A stretch of DNA of 64,000 nucleotides from Hyphomicrobium sp. (GTDB lineage: Bacteria > Pseudomonadota > Alphaproteobacteria > Rhizobiales > Hyphomicrobiaceae), in the NCBI GenBank assembly GCA_003987725.1, contig RXJH01000002.1, positions 348,461-412,460 on the forward strand, written 5' to 3'. Under the pieces are notes generated by a model that worked only from the letters and a program-made list of their open reading frames with translations, was not told the DNA's origin and made no database searches. Shown piece after piece: positions 27,344-36,430 of the stretch; position 1 is the stretch's first letter, and every line of letters starts with the position of its first letter. Made by a program: the position numbers and the translations under genes.

Positions 27344-28102
27344 TTAAATGAGTCCGAGTTCAACAGCGTTTGCAACAGCCTGAGCGCGATTGTGAGCGTT
27401 GAGCTTAGCAATCGAATTCTTGATGTGAAGTCTGACCGTTTCAGGCGAACGTCCAATAATGATGCCGATTTCTGTAGACGTCTTACCACAAGCCGCCCAG
27501 CGCATGCATTCCTGCTCTCGGTTCGTCAGACTTACCGGATTGGCAACATCTATCTGAGATTCGAATCCGCGATCAAAAATGACTTTTGTGAATGCGTGCA
27601 TCATCCAGAACAGCGGGTCGCGAGCTTCGTTTCGCACCGCGTGCCAATTCCTGCAGGATCGGTCGGCAATCGCGCTCATGACCGCAAAGCGACCGAACGG
27701 CAAATGAACGGGAACCGTTATGCCACATGAAAGGCCGAAATCACCGAGGTATTCGAATGCACGGCGCTGCACAGGAGTGATTTGCTCTGACCGCTGAACA
27801 TCAGACCACTCGATCAGACCTGTTCCACTAAAGCACGCTCGGTAGTACGGATCGATTTCAGTAAATGGCTCCCAGCCAGCGACCCACCCCGAAGGGAAAT
27901 TTCTAACGTTCAGTTTCAAAGGATACCAGGTGCCATCCCGCTTCCGAGGTATCGTGGGAATATATCCGTACAGTGCTTGAGTGAAACCTAACCGCTGAGT
28001 GGCATCGGCTAGAAGATCGAGCGCCTGCTGAAAATTATCGGCCTGTTCAACCTGCCGAACAAATTCGACGTCTAACGATCCCATGTACATAGTTAGCCCC
28101 AT
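27344..28102 (-). CDS. LuxR-family autoinducer-binding regulator (LuxR solo)
   Basis: 252 residues: an N-terminal autoinducer-binding domain (about 15-170) and a C-terminal GerE helix-turn-helix (about 185-250; 'LTNREQECMRWAACGKTSTEIGIIIGRSPETVRLHIKNSIAKLNAHNRAQAVANAV'). The acyl-homoserine-lactone pocket markers are present: two Trp followed by the Asp-Pro pair (W-E-P-F-T-E-I-D-P), a Trp at 'IEWSDV' and Gly in 'CGITVPVH'. No luxI-type synthase is in the window, so this copy is a candidate solo that listens to signals made elsewhere. The target is unknown; nothing ties it to the urease genes except proximity. Confidence 0.88.
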   Translation of the reverse strand: MGLTMYMGSLDVEFVRQVEQADNFQQALDLLADATQRLGFTQALYGYIPTIPRKRDGTWYPLKLNVRNFPSGWVAGWEPFTEIDPYYRACFSGTGLIEWSDVQRSEQITPVQRRAFEYLGDFGLSCGITVPVHLPFGRFAVMSAIADRSCRNWHAVRNEARDPLFWMMHAFTKVIFDRGFESQIDVANPVSLTNREQECMRWAACGKTSTEIGIIIGRSPETVRLHIKNSIAKLNAHNRAQAVANAVELGLI

Positions 28103-28490
28103 CGCGACATACTAAACTCAGGATTGATGGTCGTTACACGTCCCTTATTGATCTTCGCGAGTATTCGACCCCTTGTGCTATTGCAGCACGGAAGAACTCC
28201 CCTGCACCGCACAATTGCCGACGAACATCTGTTCCTCCATTTACCTATAGCAACATTTGTTTACTCTGAAGCACCACGCTACAGTACTGGCGATTCAACG
28301 AAGTGTCACGATTTTGATTTAGTCAAACTGCATTAAATTCGGGCGAAATCGGTGTTATTTGCCGATTGGTCGCGCGCCGAGGGGGTGTGCTCGGTCGTGC
28401 CCATGCGAGAAACATTATTAAGCGTCCGACACTCAAATGAAGTGTCGAACTTAGGGGCATTCGCGAGAGGAGGCTGAAGGGCGCAACGCA
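28103..28490. other. Intergenic, no gene seen
   Basis: 388 bp between luxR and a decayed SRAP fragment. It contains short frames without family resemblance and an imperfect repeat GTCCGACACTC / GTGTCGAAC around 28418-28451. It presumably includes the luxR promoter. Confidence 0.5.
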
Positions 28491-28635
28491 GTCCGTGGCG
28501 CAATCGTGCAGCTGTGCGAGACTTGGAAAGGGCCGGTGAAGAACGATAGCGCGTTCGAGGAGTTCGATGTCTACAGCTTCATGACGACGACGCCCAATGC
28601 CCTGACCGTTTTCATCCGGGACTTGCGCTGGCACC
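28491..28635 (+). pseudogene. Remnant of a SRAP (YedK/HMCES-like) DNA-crosslink protein
   Basis: The plus-strand translation reads VRGAIVQLCETWKGP…, then VYSFMTTTPNALTVFIRD. This matches the SRAP-domain pattern 'FAGLWE.WK.P' followed by 'SFTI.TT.PN.L…IHDRMP', which surrounds the conserved His of this family. The frame loses similarity right after 'IRD', where HDRMP should be, and no N-terminal catalytic Cys2 segment precedes it. I read it as a short, decayed fragment. Confidence 0.5.
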
Positions 28636-29182
28636 AACCGGCGAGAGGCCGAAGTGGTCGTCGCGCGCAGGTTCGCTCGGCAAAGGCTACGAACTGGGAC
28701 GCGGCGAAGGACAACGTCATCTGACATCCCGGCCCGTTCGCTTAGTTCAAATGCAAGGCATCCCCAAAGCCCTGTCTGCACGAGGGGCAGCTGCCCGACG
28801 ACGGGCACAGGCAAGAACTTTAAACACCAGCTCTAAAGCTCTCCGTATGTTTTCGTCGATTGCATGGAACCGAAGTAGGTCCCGGTCCAGCGCTCAGCTT
28901 CTTCGGGCAGAAAAATGAAGCTCTGAACCTTTGAGGCAACGCCGGTATTGGCGGCAATTTCTTCGCTATCACCCGCGGTTTCGCGTTGGGCGAAGCTACT
29001 TGATGACTCTTTGCACTGCAGAAATTTCCCGAAACCCATACGGGATCATCAGCGCGCTATTGAGAACTTCGGCTGGCTAGCCGACGAGCCGACGCCTTGC
29101 CCTTCCCATTCGGCGTCTCTGTATGACGGTCGAATTCGAGCGCCCGCAAACAGACGGTTCTCCAAGTTTTAGCTATCTCGCC
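28636..29182. other. Intergenic, no convincing gene
   Basis: Only short overlapping frames are present (for example 28833-29039 minus, 68 codons, and 28948-29172 plus, 74 codons). None resembles a known family, and the region looks like decayed DNA continuing from the SRAP remnant. Confidence 0.45.
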
Positions 29183-29195
29183 GGGAGAAAATCCC
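29183..29195. promoter_or_regulatory. Candidate quinoprotein-regulon operator before the TonB receptor
   Basis: GGGAG-AAA-ATCCC, a 5-3-5 dyad that differs by one base from the GGGAR-N3-TTCCY motif found before both xoxF operons. It lies about 200 bp upstream of the receptor ATG (29391). It is the weakest of the six sites. Confidence 0.45.
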
Positions 29196-29390
29196 AGCCC
29201 TTCGGTATTCTTTGGAATTCCATCCCATGAGGCGAATTGCCGACCCTATGCATGCGACTTCAGCATAAGGCGCAATCCTGACGCCAAATATCTGATCTCG
29301 CGCCTCTTTCTGAAAACGCCTGATCAACAGGCGATGGCTCGATCTAGCCAGAAAGAGAACTCTGGGGAGCGTATCGTGGGGGAAGAGCTT

Positions 29391-32102
29391 ATGAAGTCGT
29401 TAAAAATATGTGTCGCGACAGCAACGCTTGCGTGCCTTTCGGCACCCGGCGCCATTGCTCAGGACGCAGGAAGCACCACAGCACAGCCGCCGCCCACGGC
29501 AGGCGAAGCACAGTCAGGGCAAAAGCTTCCCGAAGTGCAGGTGATTCAGCAGCAGCAAAAGCCTACGGCAAAACCGAAAAAGGCAACCCACACTCCAAAG
29601 AAGCAACCCGTCCAAAAGGCCGGACCGCCGTCTTCTCCGAACGTAGAGCCGGCAATCGCGGAGCAAGGTGCGGCCCCAACGGCGCCGGTCTTCGCTGTGC
29701 CTGCTCCCCCATCGGACGTGAAGCTGTCGCCGCTGCCGGGCAGTGAAGTACCGATCGGCAAAGTGCCCTATGGCGTAACGGGCCTCTCATCCGCTGACAT
29801 CAATCGCGATCACTCTGTCAATATGCAGGATACGCTGAACAATCGTATTCCAGGCGTTGTCGTTGACGACCTGCAGGGCAACGCATTCCAGACGGGAGTT
29901 CAATATCGCGGCTTCGAAGCTTCACCCGTCAACGGTCTGCCGCAAGGCATCGCCGTCTATCAGAATGGCGTACGTATCAACGAGGCATTTGGCGACACCG
30001 TCAATTGGGACTTCATTCCAGCCAACGCTATCGCCGATCTCACCGTCATGAGCAGCAATCCGATCTTCGGCCTCAATGCCATCGGCGGCGCTATCAACCT
30101 CACGATGAAAGACGGCTTCAATTTCCACGGAGCCGACGTCGACACGCGCTTTGGATCGTTCGGACGCAAGCAGGTCAGTACGGAAGCCGGCATGCAGAGC
30201 GGCAACTGGGCCGCCTACGGCGCGTTCGAAGCCATCAACGATGGCGGATTTCGCGATTTCTCCGACGCCGAGGAACGGCGCGGATATGCGGATCTCGGCG
30301 TCAAAGGCGACGGCGCAGAGTTTCACTTGAACGGAACGATCGCGAGCAGCCACGTCGGCGTGACGGCCGCAGTGCCGGAAGAACTGCTCGACTTTGGCGG
30401 GCGCACGCGCACGTTCACCTCGCCGCAGATCACTCAGAGTGACATGCAGATGGTCTCCTTGAACGGCATCGTTCAGGCGACGCCCGATACCACGGTCTCC
30501 GGCGTCGGCTATTATCGCCACTTCAAGCAAAGCCATATCGACGGCAACATCTCAGAGTTTGAGCCTTGCACCGTCACGGGAGGCGCTGGAGTCATCGGTA
30601 CGTCGCTTTGCACGGAGGACGGGGCTCCGCTCTATGCGCTCGGCGCTGGAGGTCTCACAGGCATAACACTTCCCGACGGCGTGCTTGGGTCGATCGACAA
30701 AACAGGTCAAAACACCGACGGCTACGGATTCTCCTTGCAGGCTGTGAACAAGGCGAACCTCTTCGGCCACCGCAACCAGTTCATCATCGGCACCAGCTAC
30801 GATCACGGTCACGTCGCTTACCGGGCGTCGAGCGAGCTCGGCACTTTCCTGCCGAAATACGTGGTTCGAGGAACGGGTCAGACGCTGTCCGGAGATTCAA
30901 ACCTCCCTGAGGAATGCGAGGATGGCGATCCCGCGCCCTGCCCGTACACGGACGCCACGGACGTTACACCGCGATCGCTGACCACGCTCAACGACTACGT
31001 CGGCGTCTACGCGCTCGATGCCTTCGACGTCACGGATAGATTGACGGTCACAGTGGGCGGCCGCTTCAACTATGCACGTGTCGAGATCATAAATACCGGC
31101 GAGCCGTCGCTCGATGCGCTCGACGGCGTCAATACGTATAACCGGTTCAATCCCTCAGCCGGTTTCACCTACAAAATCAACCCCAACCTCTCGTTCTACG
31201 GCGGCTATTCGGAGGCTAACCGCGCCGCGACGGCGTCCGAAATTGCCTGCTCGGATCCGGAGAACCCTTGCATCATCGAAAGCGCATTGGCTTCCGACCC
31301 GCCTCTTAAACAGGTCGTGACGCGGACCTGGGAACTCGGTTTCCGTGGCGAGCACAACTACTGGACGGGCGAGAAGCTAAACTGGAGCCTCGGCTGGTTC
31401 CGCGCACTCAACGCCGATGACATCATCCAAATCGCGGATTCGCAGCAAGGCCGCGGCTACTTCGCCAACGCCGGCGAAACACAACGCCAGGGCATCGAAG
31501 CGAGCGTCGACTACCGCACGCGGAGGCTTTTTGCCTACGCCAGCTACGCCTACGTCGATGCGACCTTCCAATCGACGAACATCATTCCGTCGGAAAACAA
31601 TCCGCACGAGGAAACGCCCTGCCCTGTCTCTGGCGACATCGATGATGATGATGAGGTTCCGACGTGCCTCACTATCCGGCCCGGCAACCGCATGCCTGGC
31701 GTTCCGCGCCATCGCATCAAGGCCGGGTTCGACTATAAGCTGACGCCGAAGTGGACCTTCGGATCGGACCTGATCGCCGCCAGTGACCAGATCTTCTATG
31801 GCGATGAAGGCAACCATGACCGGCCGCTGCCAGGCTACGTGAAGGTCAACCTACATACGTCCTATGACATCACGGACCGCATCCAGGTCTATGGACTGAT
31901 CGAGAACCTGTTTGATCAGCAGTACGGTGTCTACGGTACGTATTTCAATACTGAGCTGGCTCAAGAAGCTGGCCCCGGCGCGGGTGGTTCAGGCGGACCT
32001 GATCCGTCTCTCAAAGGCTTGAAATATGATCCGGACAATGCGCGAACGATCACACCAGCCATTCCCTTCGCGGCCTATGGCGGCGTGAAGGTCAGATTCT
32101 AA
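29391..32102 (+). CDS. TonB-dependent outer-membrane receptor (candidate lanthanophore/metal uptake)
   Basis: 903 residues: signal peptide (…SAPGAIA-Q), an unusual Pro/Lys/Gln-rich linker (about 25-110), a plug domain (about 130-260; 'NNRIPGVVVDDLQGNAFQTGVQYRGF', 'FGLNAIGGAINLTMKDG'), and a 22-strand-type barrel ending in 'AAYGGVKVRF' with the required terminal Phe. Several predicted surface loops are acidic and bounded by two cysteines, e.g. CEDGDPAPC and C…DIDDDDEVPTC. The ATG at 29391 has GGGGGAAGAG upstream; the frame begins earlier at 29334. Next to two XoxF operons and behind a related operator, a role in lanthanide-complex uptake is plausible but not shown. Confidence 0.88.
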   Translation: MKSLKICVATATLACLSAPGAIAQDAGSTTAQPPPTAGEAQSGQKLPEVQVIQQQQKPTAKPKKATHTPKKQPVQKAGPPSSPNVEPAIAEQGAAPTAPVFAVPAPPSDVKLSPLPGSEVPIGKVPYGVTGLSSADINRDHSVNMQDTLNNRIPGVVVDDLQGNAFQTGVQYRGFEASPVNGLPQGIAVYQNGVRINEAFGDTVNWDFIPANAIADLTVMSSNPIFGLNAIGGAINLTMKDGFNFHGADVDTRFGSFGRKQVSTEAGMQSGNWAAYGAFEAINDGGFRDFSDAEERRGYADLGVKGDGAEFHLNGTIASSHVGVTAAVPEELLDFGGRTRTFTSPQITQSDMQMVSLNGIVQATPDTTVSGVGYYRHFKQSHIDGNISEFEPCTVTGGAGVIGTSLCTEDGAPLYALGAGGLTGITLPDGVLGSIDKTGQNTDGYGFSLQAVNKANLFGHRNQFIIGTSYDHGHVAYRASSELGTFLPKYVVRGTGQTLSGDSNLPEECEDGDPAPCPYTDATDVTPRSLTTLNDYVGVYALDAFDVTDRLTVTVGGRFNYARVEIINTGEPSLDALDGVNTYNRFNPSAGFTYKINPNLSFYGGYSEANRAATASEIACSDPENPCIIESALASDPPLKQVVTRTWELGFRGEHNYWTGEKLNWSLGWFRALNADDIIQIADSQQGRGYFANAGETQRQGIEASVDYRTRRLFAYASYAYVDATFQSTNIIPSENNPHEETPCPVSGDIDDDDEVPTCLTIRPGNRMPGVPRHRIKAGFDYKLTPKWTFGSDLIAASDQIFYGDEGNHDRPLPGYVKVNLHTSYDITDRIQVYGLIENLFDQQYGVYGTYFNTELAQEAGPGAGGSGGPDPSLKGLKYDPDNARTITPAIPFAAYGGVKVRF

Positions 32103-32116
32103 TCGCAGATGGGCGG

Positions 32117-32134
32117 CGCCCGCTTCGGCGGGCG
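32117..32134 (+). terminator. GC-rich TTCG-loop hairpin after the TonB receptor
   Basis: CGCCCGC-TTCG-GCGGGCG starts 15 bases past the receptor stop. It has no clean U-run; together with the following hairpin (32187) it may end the transcript. Confidence 0.5.
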
Positions 32135-32186
32135 TCTCGATCGTATTCTGTCAATCGAGTATCACCCGTCTCTCGATTGCGTAGCG

Positions 32187-32226
32187 AGCGGTGGCTCAGA
32201 AGTGAGCCGCCGCTCTTTCATTTTTC
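32187..32226 (+). terminator. Intrinsic terminator of the TonB receptor gene
   Basis: A twelve-base-pair stem (AGCGGTGGCTCA / TGAGCCGCCGCT, one G-U pair) with loop GAAG is followed by CTTTCATTTTT on the plus strand. It sits 85 bp after the receptor stop and 34 bp before the convergent end of the beta-propeller gene. Confidence 0.78.
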
Positions 32227-32260
32227 ATGCGAAGACGAAGGAGATGAGCCGGCACAAACG

Positions 32261-33244
32261 CTATTTGGAATCCGGCTTGACTGCGACGCCCCACGGGAGG
32301 CGTCCGACGCGAACGGACTTTTCCGCCTTGAGCGTCGCGACATCGATAACGGTCACGTCATTGGTCATGCCGTTGGCGACATAAAGCTTGGTACCGTCAG
32401 GCTTCAAGGCGAGATGCCAAGGCCGCTGCCCAACCAGGATGTAGCTTTTGATTTCATGCGTCGCAGAGTCGACGACGGCAACTCTGTTGGACGGCCCGAG
32501 CGCAACGAACGCTGTCTTGCCGTCGAGCGTAAACCTTATGCCTATTGGCTGCATCAGTTCGGGGCGAATGCCGGGCACGTCGAACGTGAGCTTCTTTTTG
32601 ATCTGGAACGCCTTTGTGTCGATGATGGAGACCGTGCCGCCGACCTCGGCCGAGACCCAAACCTCGTTTCCGTCTTTCGTGAACGTTGCCTCCCTCGGCC
32701 GGGTATCGACGAGGATATTGGCCAAGACCTGATTGGTCTTCGCATCGATAACGTGCGCCATGCTCGTCTGTTCGGAGGTATTCACGACAAGGCTATCATC
32801 CGGCGAGACCGCCATGCCCTCCGGCTCGACCCCGACGGGAATCTCGGTGATCGCTTGTCCGGTGGACCGGTCCATGACGGTGACCAAGCCGTCATCTTCG
32901 TTCGCGACGTAGATGCGATCGCCCTTGTGATTGATGTCGAGAAGCTCCGGGTCGGGACCGGACGCCGGATAGGATTTCGTGACCTCCAGCTTTTCGGTAT
33001 CGATGACATCGAGGCGGTTGTCGTCGCCGACACACACGATCAGCTCTTTGTAATCCGGCGTGATGACGATACCGCGCGGCCGCTTTCCTGTCGGAATACT
33101 CTTGATGATCTCGAGCGTCTCGCTGTCAACGACAGTTACGGTGTTATCCTTCTCGTTCGAAACGAAGATTTTATCGGCGAAGGCGGATGGCGCGGCACTT
33201 AGCATGAGCGTGGCGCACAGCGCCCGCGTCGCAGCTTTGTTCAT
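32261..33244 (-). CDS. PQQ-pathway YVTN beta-propeller protein, copy A
   Basis: 327 residues with a signal peptide (…SAAPSAFA-D) and seven repeats of the YVTN type, each with 'v.V.D…' strands (e.g. IFVSNEKDNTVTVVDSETLEIIKSIPTGKRPRG). It belongs to the family of beta-propellers found with PQQ-dependent alcohol oxidation genes; function unknown, possibly a scaffold or sensor in the periplasm. Several ATGs cluster at the start; 33244 and 33250 both use the same GGAG. It is the last gene of xoxF operon A. Copy B is at 40651. Confidence 0.88.
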   Translation of the reverse strand: MNKAATRALCATLMLSAAPSAFADKIFVSNEKDNTVTVVDSETLEIIKSIPTGKRPRGIVITPDYKELIVCVGDDNRLDVIDTEKLEVTKSYPASGPDPELLDINHKGDRIYVANEDDGLVTVMDRSTGQAITEIPVGVEPEGMAVSPDDSLVVNTSEQTSMAHVIDAKTNQVLANILVDTRPREATFTKDGNEVWVSAEVGGTVSIIDTKAFQIKKKLTFDVPGIRPELMQPIGIRFTLDGKTAFVALGPSNRVAVVDSATHEIKSYILVGQRPWHLALKPDGTKLYVANGMTNDVTVIDVATLKAEKSVRVGRLPWGVAVKPDSK

Positions 33245-33273
33245 TGTCATCATACTCCGATGCGTTGATCCAT

Positions 33274-34479
33274 TCAGCCTGGAAGTTTGCAAGCTGTTTC
33301 CGGCGCGTCGACGCCGAGCGTGTCAGTCAGATGCTTTTGGTGCAGGAAGCCATCCTGCGGCGACATCGAGACGAGGGAGCGGGGCCCGGTCAGGATGATG
33401 GGTTGACGAAGTTGTCTGTCCCACGAGCGGAACGACATACCCTGTCCCTTGAAGCCCGCGACCTGAAAATCTTTCGACAACAAATATGTCCGTAAACCCC
33501 CGATGTCGGCATTCTGCGCCCGCGTTACGGCTTCGCCAAAAACGCGCGCCGCGAGCCACGCCATGTAATCGCGCTCCGTCATCTGCCTTTTGGCCATAGC
33601 AAGAAATCGGTTTTGAAGCTGAACACCGCCGTATTGCTCGTAGGAGCGATGCCAAGCGACGGCGACGAGACCGTGCGTTCCAGCAACCGGCTTCGGTACC
33701 GAGGTTCGCCAGAGCAGATACTCTCCGAACGTATCGTTGGTATCGGCAGCAAAAACGATGTCGTGTGGCGGCGGAGACTGGGTCAACATCGGAATTTGCG
33801 CTTGGATCTGTTGGTGTCCGGTTTCGCTGCGCCGATTTCCGGGATCGAATGCGATCGTCCTCTCTTCGGCAATGGTGCTGCCGAATTTCTTCGCCGCGCG
33901 TTTCATTGCATTGGCGTAGTAGATGTCCTGCTTTGTGGCGCCGCGCAGAAGCAGCCACGTGTTCCACCGCTTCCACGCCATGTATTGCGCCAAGGCGTCC
34001 GCGCGCATGGCCCAGCTCGGCGCGACATGAAAGACATTCCGCCGGCAGTCCTTCCCGCGAAGCTCGTCGTCGCTCGTGCGCACATTGACGATGATGGCAT
34101 CACGTGCTTCCGGAAGATCCGCGACGCGGAGAAGGTCCTCCGGTTCCAGATCGGCCAGGAGCAGATGCGTCATCTGAAGCAAGGCTTTGGCATCAGCGAC
34201 GACGTCGCCGTCCTTCGGCGTCATCTTTTCGTCGAGGTGGTAGGACTGACCGAGAAAGCGGCCGGTTGCGAGATTGTCGTTGACGCCAAGCCGTGCGCCC
34301 TGAACGCCCTGATCGGATATGACCGGCTCGAGCAGCGAGACCGGCAGCGGTTCCGGATAGTCGCGACCGAGGTATCCTATCTCGACCTGGGTTGGTGTCG
34401 CGGGTGTTGAATTTGCGCTAGCCGCAAACGCCAAAAAGAAGGGCAGCAGGCAGACAAAACGTCGAGCTCTCGCTATCAC
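33274..34479 (-). CDS. ABC-type substrate-binding protein of PQQ alcohol dehydrogenase systems, copy A
   Basis: 401 residues with a Sec leader (…AFAASA-N). It is a type-1 binding-protein fold recognisable by 'VEIGYLGRDYPEPLPVSLL', 'GARLGVNDNLATGRFLGQSY', 'CRRNVFHVAPSWAMRADALAQYMAWKRW', 'GTHGLVAVAWHRSYEQYG' and 'LTGPRSLVSMSPQDGFLHQ'. This family is known from neighbourhoods of quinoprotein dehydrogenases; no permease or ATPase accompanies it here, so it may sense or chaperone a ligand rather than feed a transporter. Copy B is at 41641. Confidence 0.88.
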   Translation of the reverse strand: MIARARRFVCLLPFFLAFAASANSTPATPTQVEIGYLGRDYPEPLPVSLLEPVISDQGVQGARLGVNDNLATGRFLGQSYHLDEKMTPKDGDVVADAKALLQMTHLLLADLEPEDLLRVADLPEARDAIIVNVRTSDDELRGKDCRRNVFHVAPSWAMRADALAQYMAWKRWNTWLLLRGATKQDIYYANAMKRAAKKFGSTIAEERTIAFDPGNRRSETGHQQIQAQIPMLTQSPPPHDIVFAADTNDTFGEYLLWRTSVPKPVAGTHGLVAVAWHRSYEQYGGVQLQNRFLAMAKRQMTERDYMAWLAARVFGEAVTRAQNADIGGLRTYLLSKDFQVAGFKGQGMSFRSWDRQLRQPIILTGPRSLVSMSPQDGFLHQKHLTDTLGVDAPETACKLPG

Positions 34480-34485
34480 AGACTG

Positions 34486-36294
34486 TCACTGAGTTGTCTT
34501 GGCTTCGTTGGCCGGCTTCCCGGTCCCCGAGCCAGTAAGAAACTTCAACGCGCTGGTTGCCGCTTCATTGCCTGCGCCGGACGCTATGTCGAGGGCAGTT
34601 TTTCCCTTCGCCGATATCATTTTTGCATCGGCCCCCGACCGAAGGAGAAGGCCAATCATTGGCGCGCTGTTCTGCCCGGCAGCGATCATCAGAGCCGTCA
34701 CGCCATCGGTGGAGGCTGCGTTGACGTCCGCACCACGTTTGATGAGTTCCTCTGCGAGCGCAAGAGGCGTCGGTCCGTGCGCAAGCTGATTGAGACGCTG
34801 TTGCGGCTGCAGTTGCGTTGCGCAGACCATCAGCGGCGTCAGCTTCTCGGGGCCGCCAGTTGCGTTGACCTTGGCTCCGGCATCGATGAGCGCCTTGGCG
34901 GCAAAAAATTTGCCGTCTGATAGAGCGACTTCAAGTGCCGTATAGCCTTTCTCAGTGCCCATTTCGATTTCTGCGCCGCGTTTCGCCAGCAGCTCGACTG
35001 ACGGCACGTGATTGACGTTGATCGCGTGCCGCAGCGCGGTCATGCCGTCACTGTCTTTCGCGTCGACCTTGGCCCCGGCATCGAGGAGGATCTCCATAAG
35101 GTCCGTCCTGCGGATGCTCGCTGCGGAGCCAAGAGGCAAGGCGCCAAGTTGATCTCGTTTGTTGACATCGGCACCCTTCTCGATGAGGAACTTGAGGCGC
35201 TCGGCGTCCGCGCCGACGATGGCATTCATCAGCTCGGTGTTGACGTCGACACCCGCTTTGAGCCACGCCTCAAGGCGTTCGCGCGAGACGACCTGGTCAG
35301 GTGACGCATCTACACTCCGCTTTCTGGTCTCCTGAACTTTGAGATAGCGATCTTCATAAGCTGCGCCCTGGACCTCCTGGATGACGCCGTGGGACGGCAG
35401 GTTGCCCTCGACGATACAGTTCGAACACTGAACAAGCGGCACACCGTAGTCTTCGAGAATCTTGGCGATCTCGTCTTTGGCGTCCTCCATCGCCATGTCG
35501 ATCTTGAGCTTTAGAACGACGTCCGTGTTCTGCACACCCCACCCGAGAGAGAACTCGAGCGGTGTTGTGTCGACCATCATGTTGACCGGTTGGATCGTCA
35601 GCGGCGCGCCGTTCTTTTTCACCCAGCCGGCAAACGGCCCCCAAACCGCGGCAATATCGATCTTTTCGTCGACCACACGCTGCACCTGACGCCAGGGTTG
35701 CTGCTCTGGTTCCAAATCAGCGTCGACGCTGACGATTTGGAGGTCGACATTTTCCTTGATGCCGTGATCGGCAAGAACATCGCGCATCGCGGAATGCTGG
35801 AAGACGCCGACCTTGAGCTGATGCAGGGCCGGGTCGTCCATATTTTTTATATCGATCCCCCTATCTGAGCGATAAGCGAGTACATACGTGGTGCGGTAGA
35901 GCGGCACCGTTGTAAGCAAATTGGGATAGTCGGTCGGCATGCCCAACAGAACCTGGCATTCGTTGTTGTCGAATGTCTCGCGCGTCAGCCCGCGTTCGAT
36001 ATAAGGCCGCCAGAAGAAAGTTATATCGACGCCGAGTTTGCGGCCGATCACGTTGGCGATCTTATTTTCGTAGCCCTCCTGTTTATTGTTGGAGAGCGGC
36101 ATGTTGCCAGGATCGGCACACGCGACAAGGCGCGTTACCTTCAAATTCTTCGCTTCTTCTCTGGCAGCAGATAGCTCGGCGGAGGTCAGCTGATCGAACG
36201 GCTTCGATTTGAGATAGCTCAAGTCTCTGGCCAAGCTGGGTGTGGTCGTTGCCGCGAACGCTACGCTGATAAGAAGAAGCTTTAGGCCACGCAT
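34486..36294 (-). CDS. xoxJ: XoxJ-type periplasmic binding protein fused to ankyrin repeats, copy A
   Basis: 602 residues. After a leader (…TTTPSLA-R) a XoxJ/MxaJ-like solute-binding domain spans about 45-290: 'RLVACADPGNMPLSN', 'FFWRPYIERGLTRETF', 'YRTTYVLAYRSDRG', 'VDEKIDIAAVWGPFAGW', ending with a conserved CSNC pair. From about 335 to the C-terminus there are about six ankyrin repeats (FLIEKGADVNKRD…GALPL, TALRHAINVNHVPSVELLAKRGAEI, …). XoxJ is thought to help activate XoxF; the ankyrin extension in the periplasm is unusual. ATG at 36294; the frame runs to 36654. Confidence 0.88.
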   Translation of the reverse strand: MRGLKLLLISVAFAATTTPSLARDLSYLKSKPFDQLTSAELSAAREEAKNLKVTRLVACADPGNMPLSNNKQEGYENKIANVIGRKLGVDITFFWRPYIERGLTRETFDNNECQVLLGMPTDYPNLLTTVPLYRTTYVLAYRSDRGIDIKNMDDPALHQLKVGVFQHSAMRDVLADHGIKENVDLQIVSVDADLEPEQQPWRQVQRVVDEKIDIAAVWGPFAGWVKKNGAPLTIQPVNMMVDTTPLEFSLGWGVQNTDVVLKLKIDMAMEDAKDEIAKILEDYGVPLVQCSNCIVEGNLPSHGVIQEVQGAAYEDRYLKVQETRKRSVDASPDQVVSRERLEAWLKAGVDVNTELMNAIVGADAERLKFLIEKGADVNKRDQLGALPLGSAASIRRTDLMEILLDAGAKVDAKDSDGMTALRHAINVNHVPSVELLAKRGAEIEMGTEKGYTALEVALSDGKFFAAKALIDAGAKVNATGGPEKLTPLMVCATQLQPQQRLNQLAHGPTPLALAEELIKRGADVNAASTDGVTALMIAAGQNSAPMIGLLLRSGADAKMISAKGKTALDIASGAGNEAATSALKFLTGSGTGKPANEAKTTQ

Positions 36295-36430
36295 TATTCT
36301 TTGACCTTTTGTTGCGTTGAATTCCGGTTCAGGCAGCGAAGTCCACTGCCATGCACAAATTGGTGCGTGAAACGGAAATGGCGTCCGGCCTCTTCGAGGT
36401 CCGGACGCCGGCTGTGCAGTCACATCACCC

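Noticed and set aside
28323-28814. A 163-codon minus-strand frame.
   Set aside because: It is antisense to the SRAP-like fragment, whose plus-strand translation gives a recognisable family pattern.
32177-33202. A 341-codon plus-strand frame opposite the beta-propeller gene.
   Set aside because: Shadow of the propeller gene. The translation is Asp/Arg-rich with no motif, and the minus strand has a leader and seven blades.
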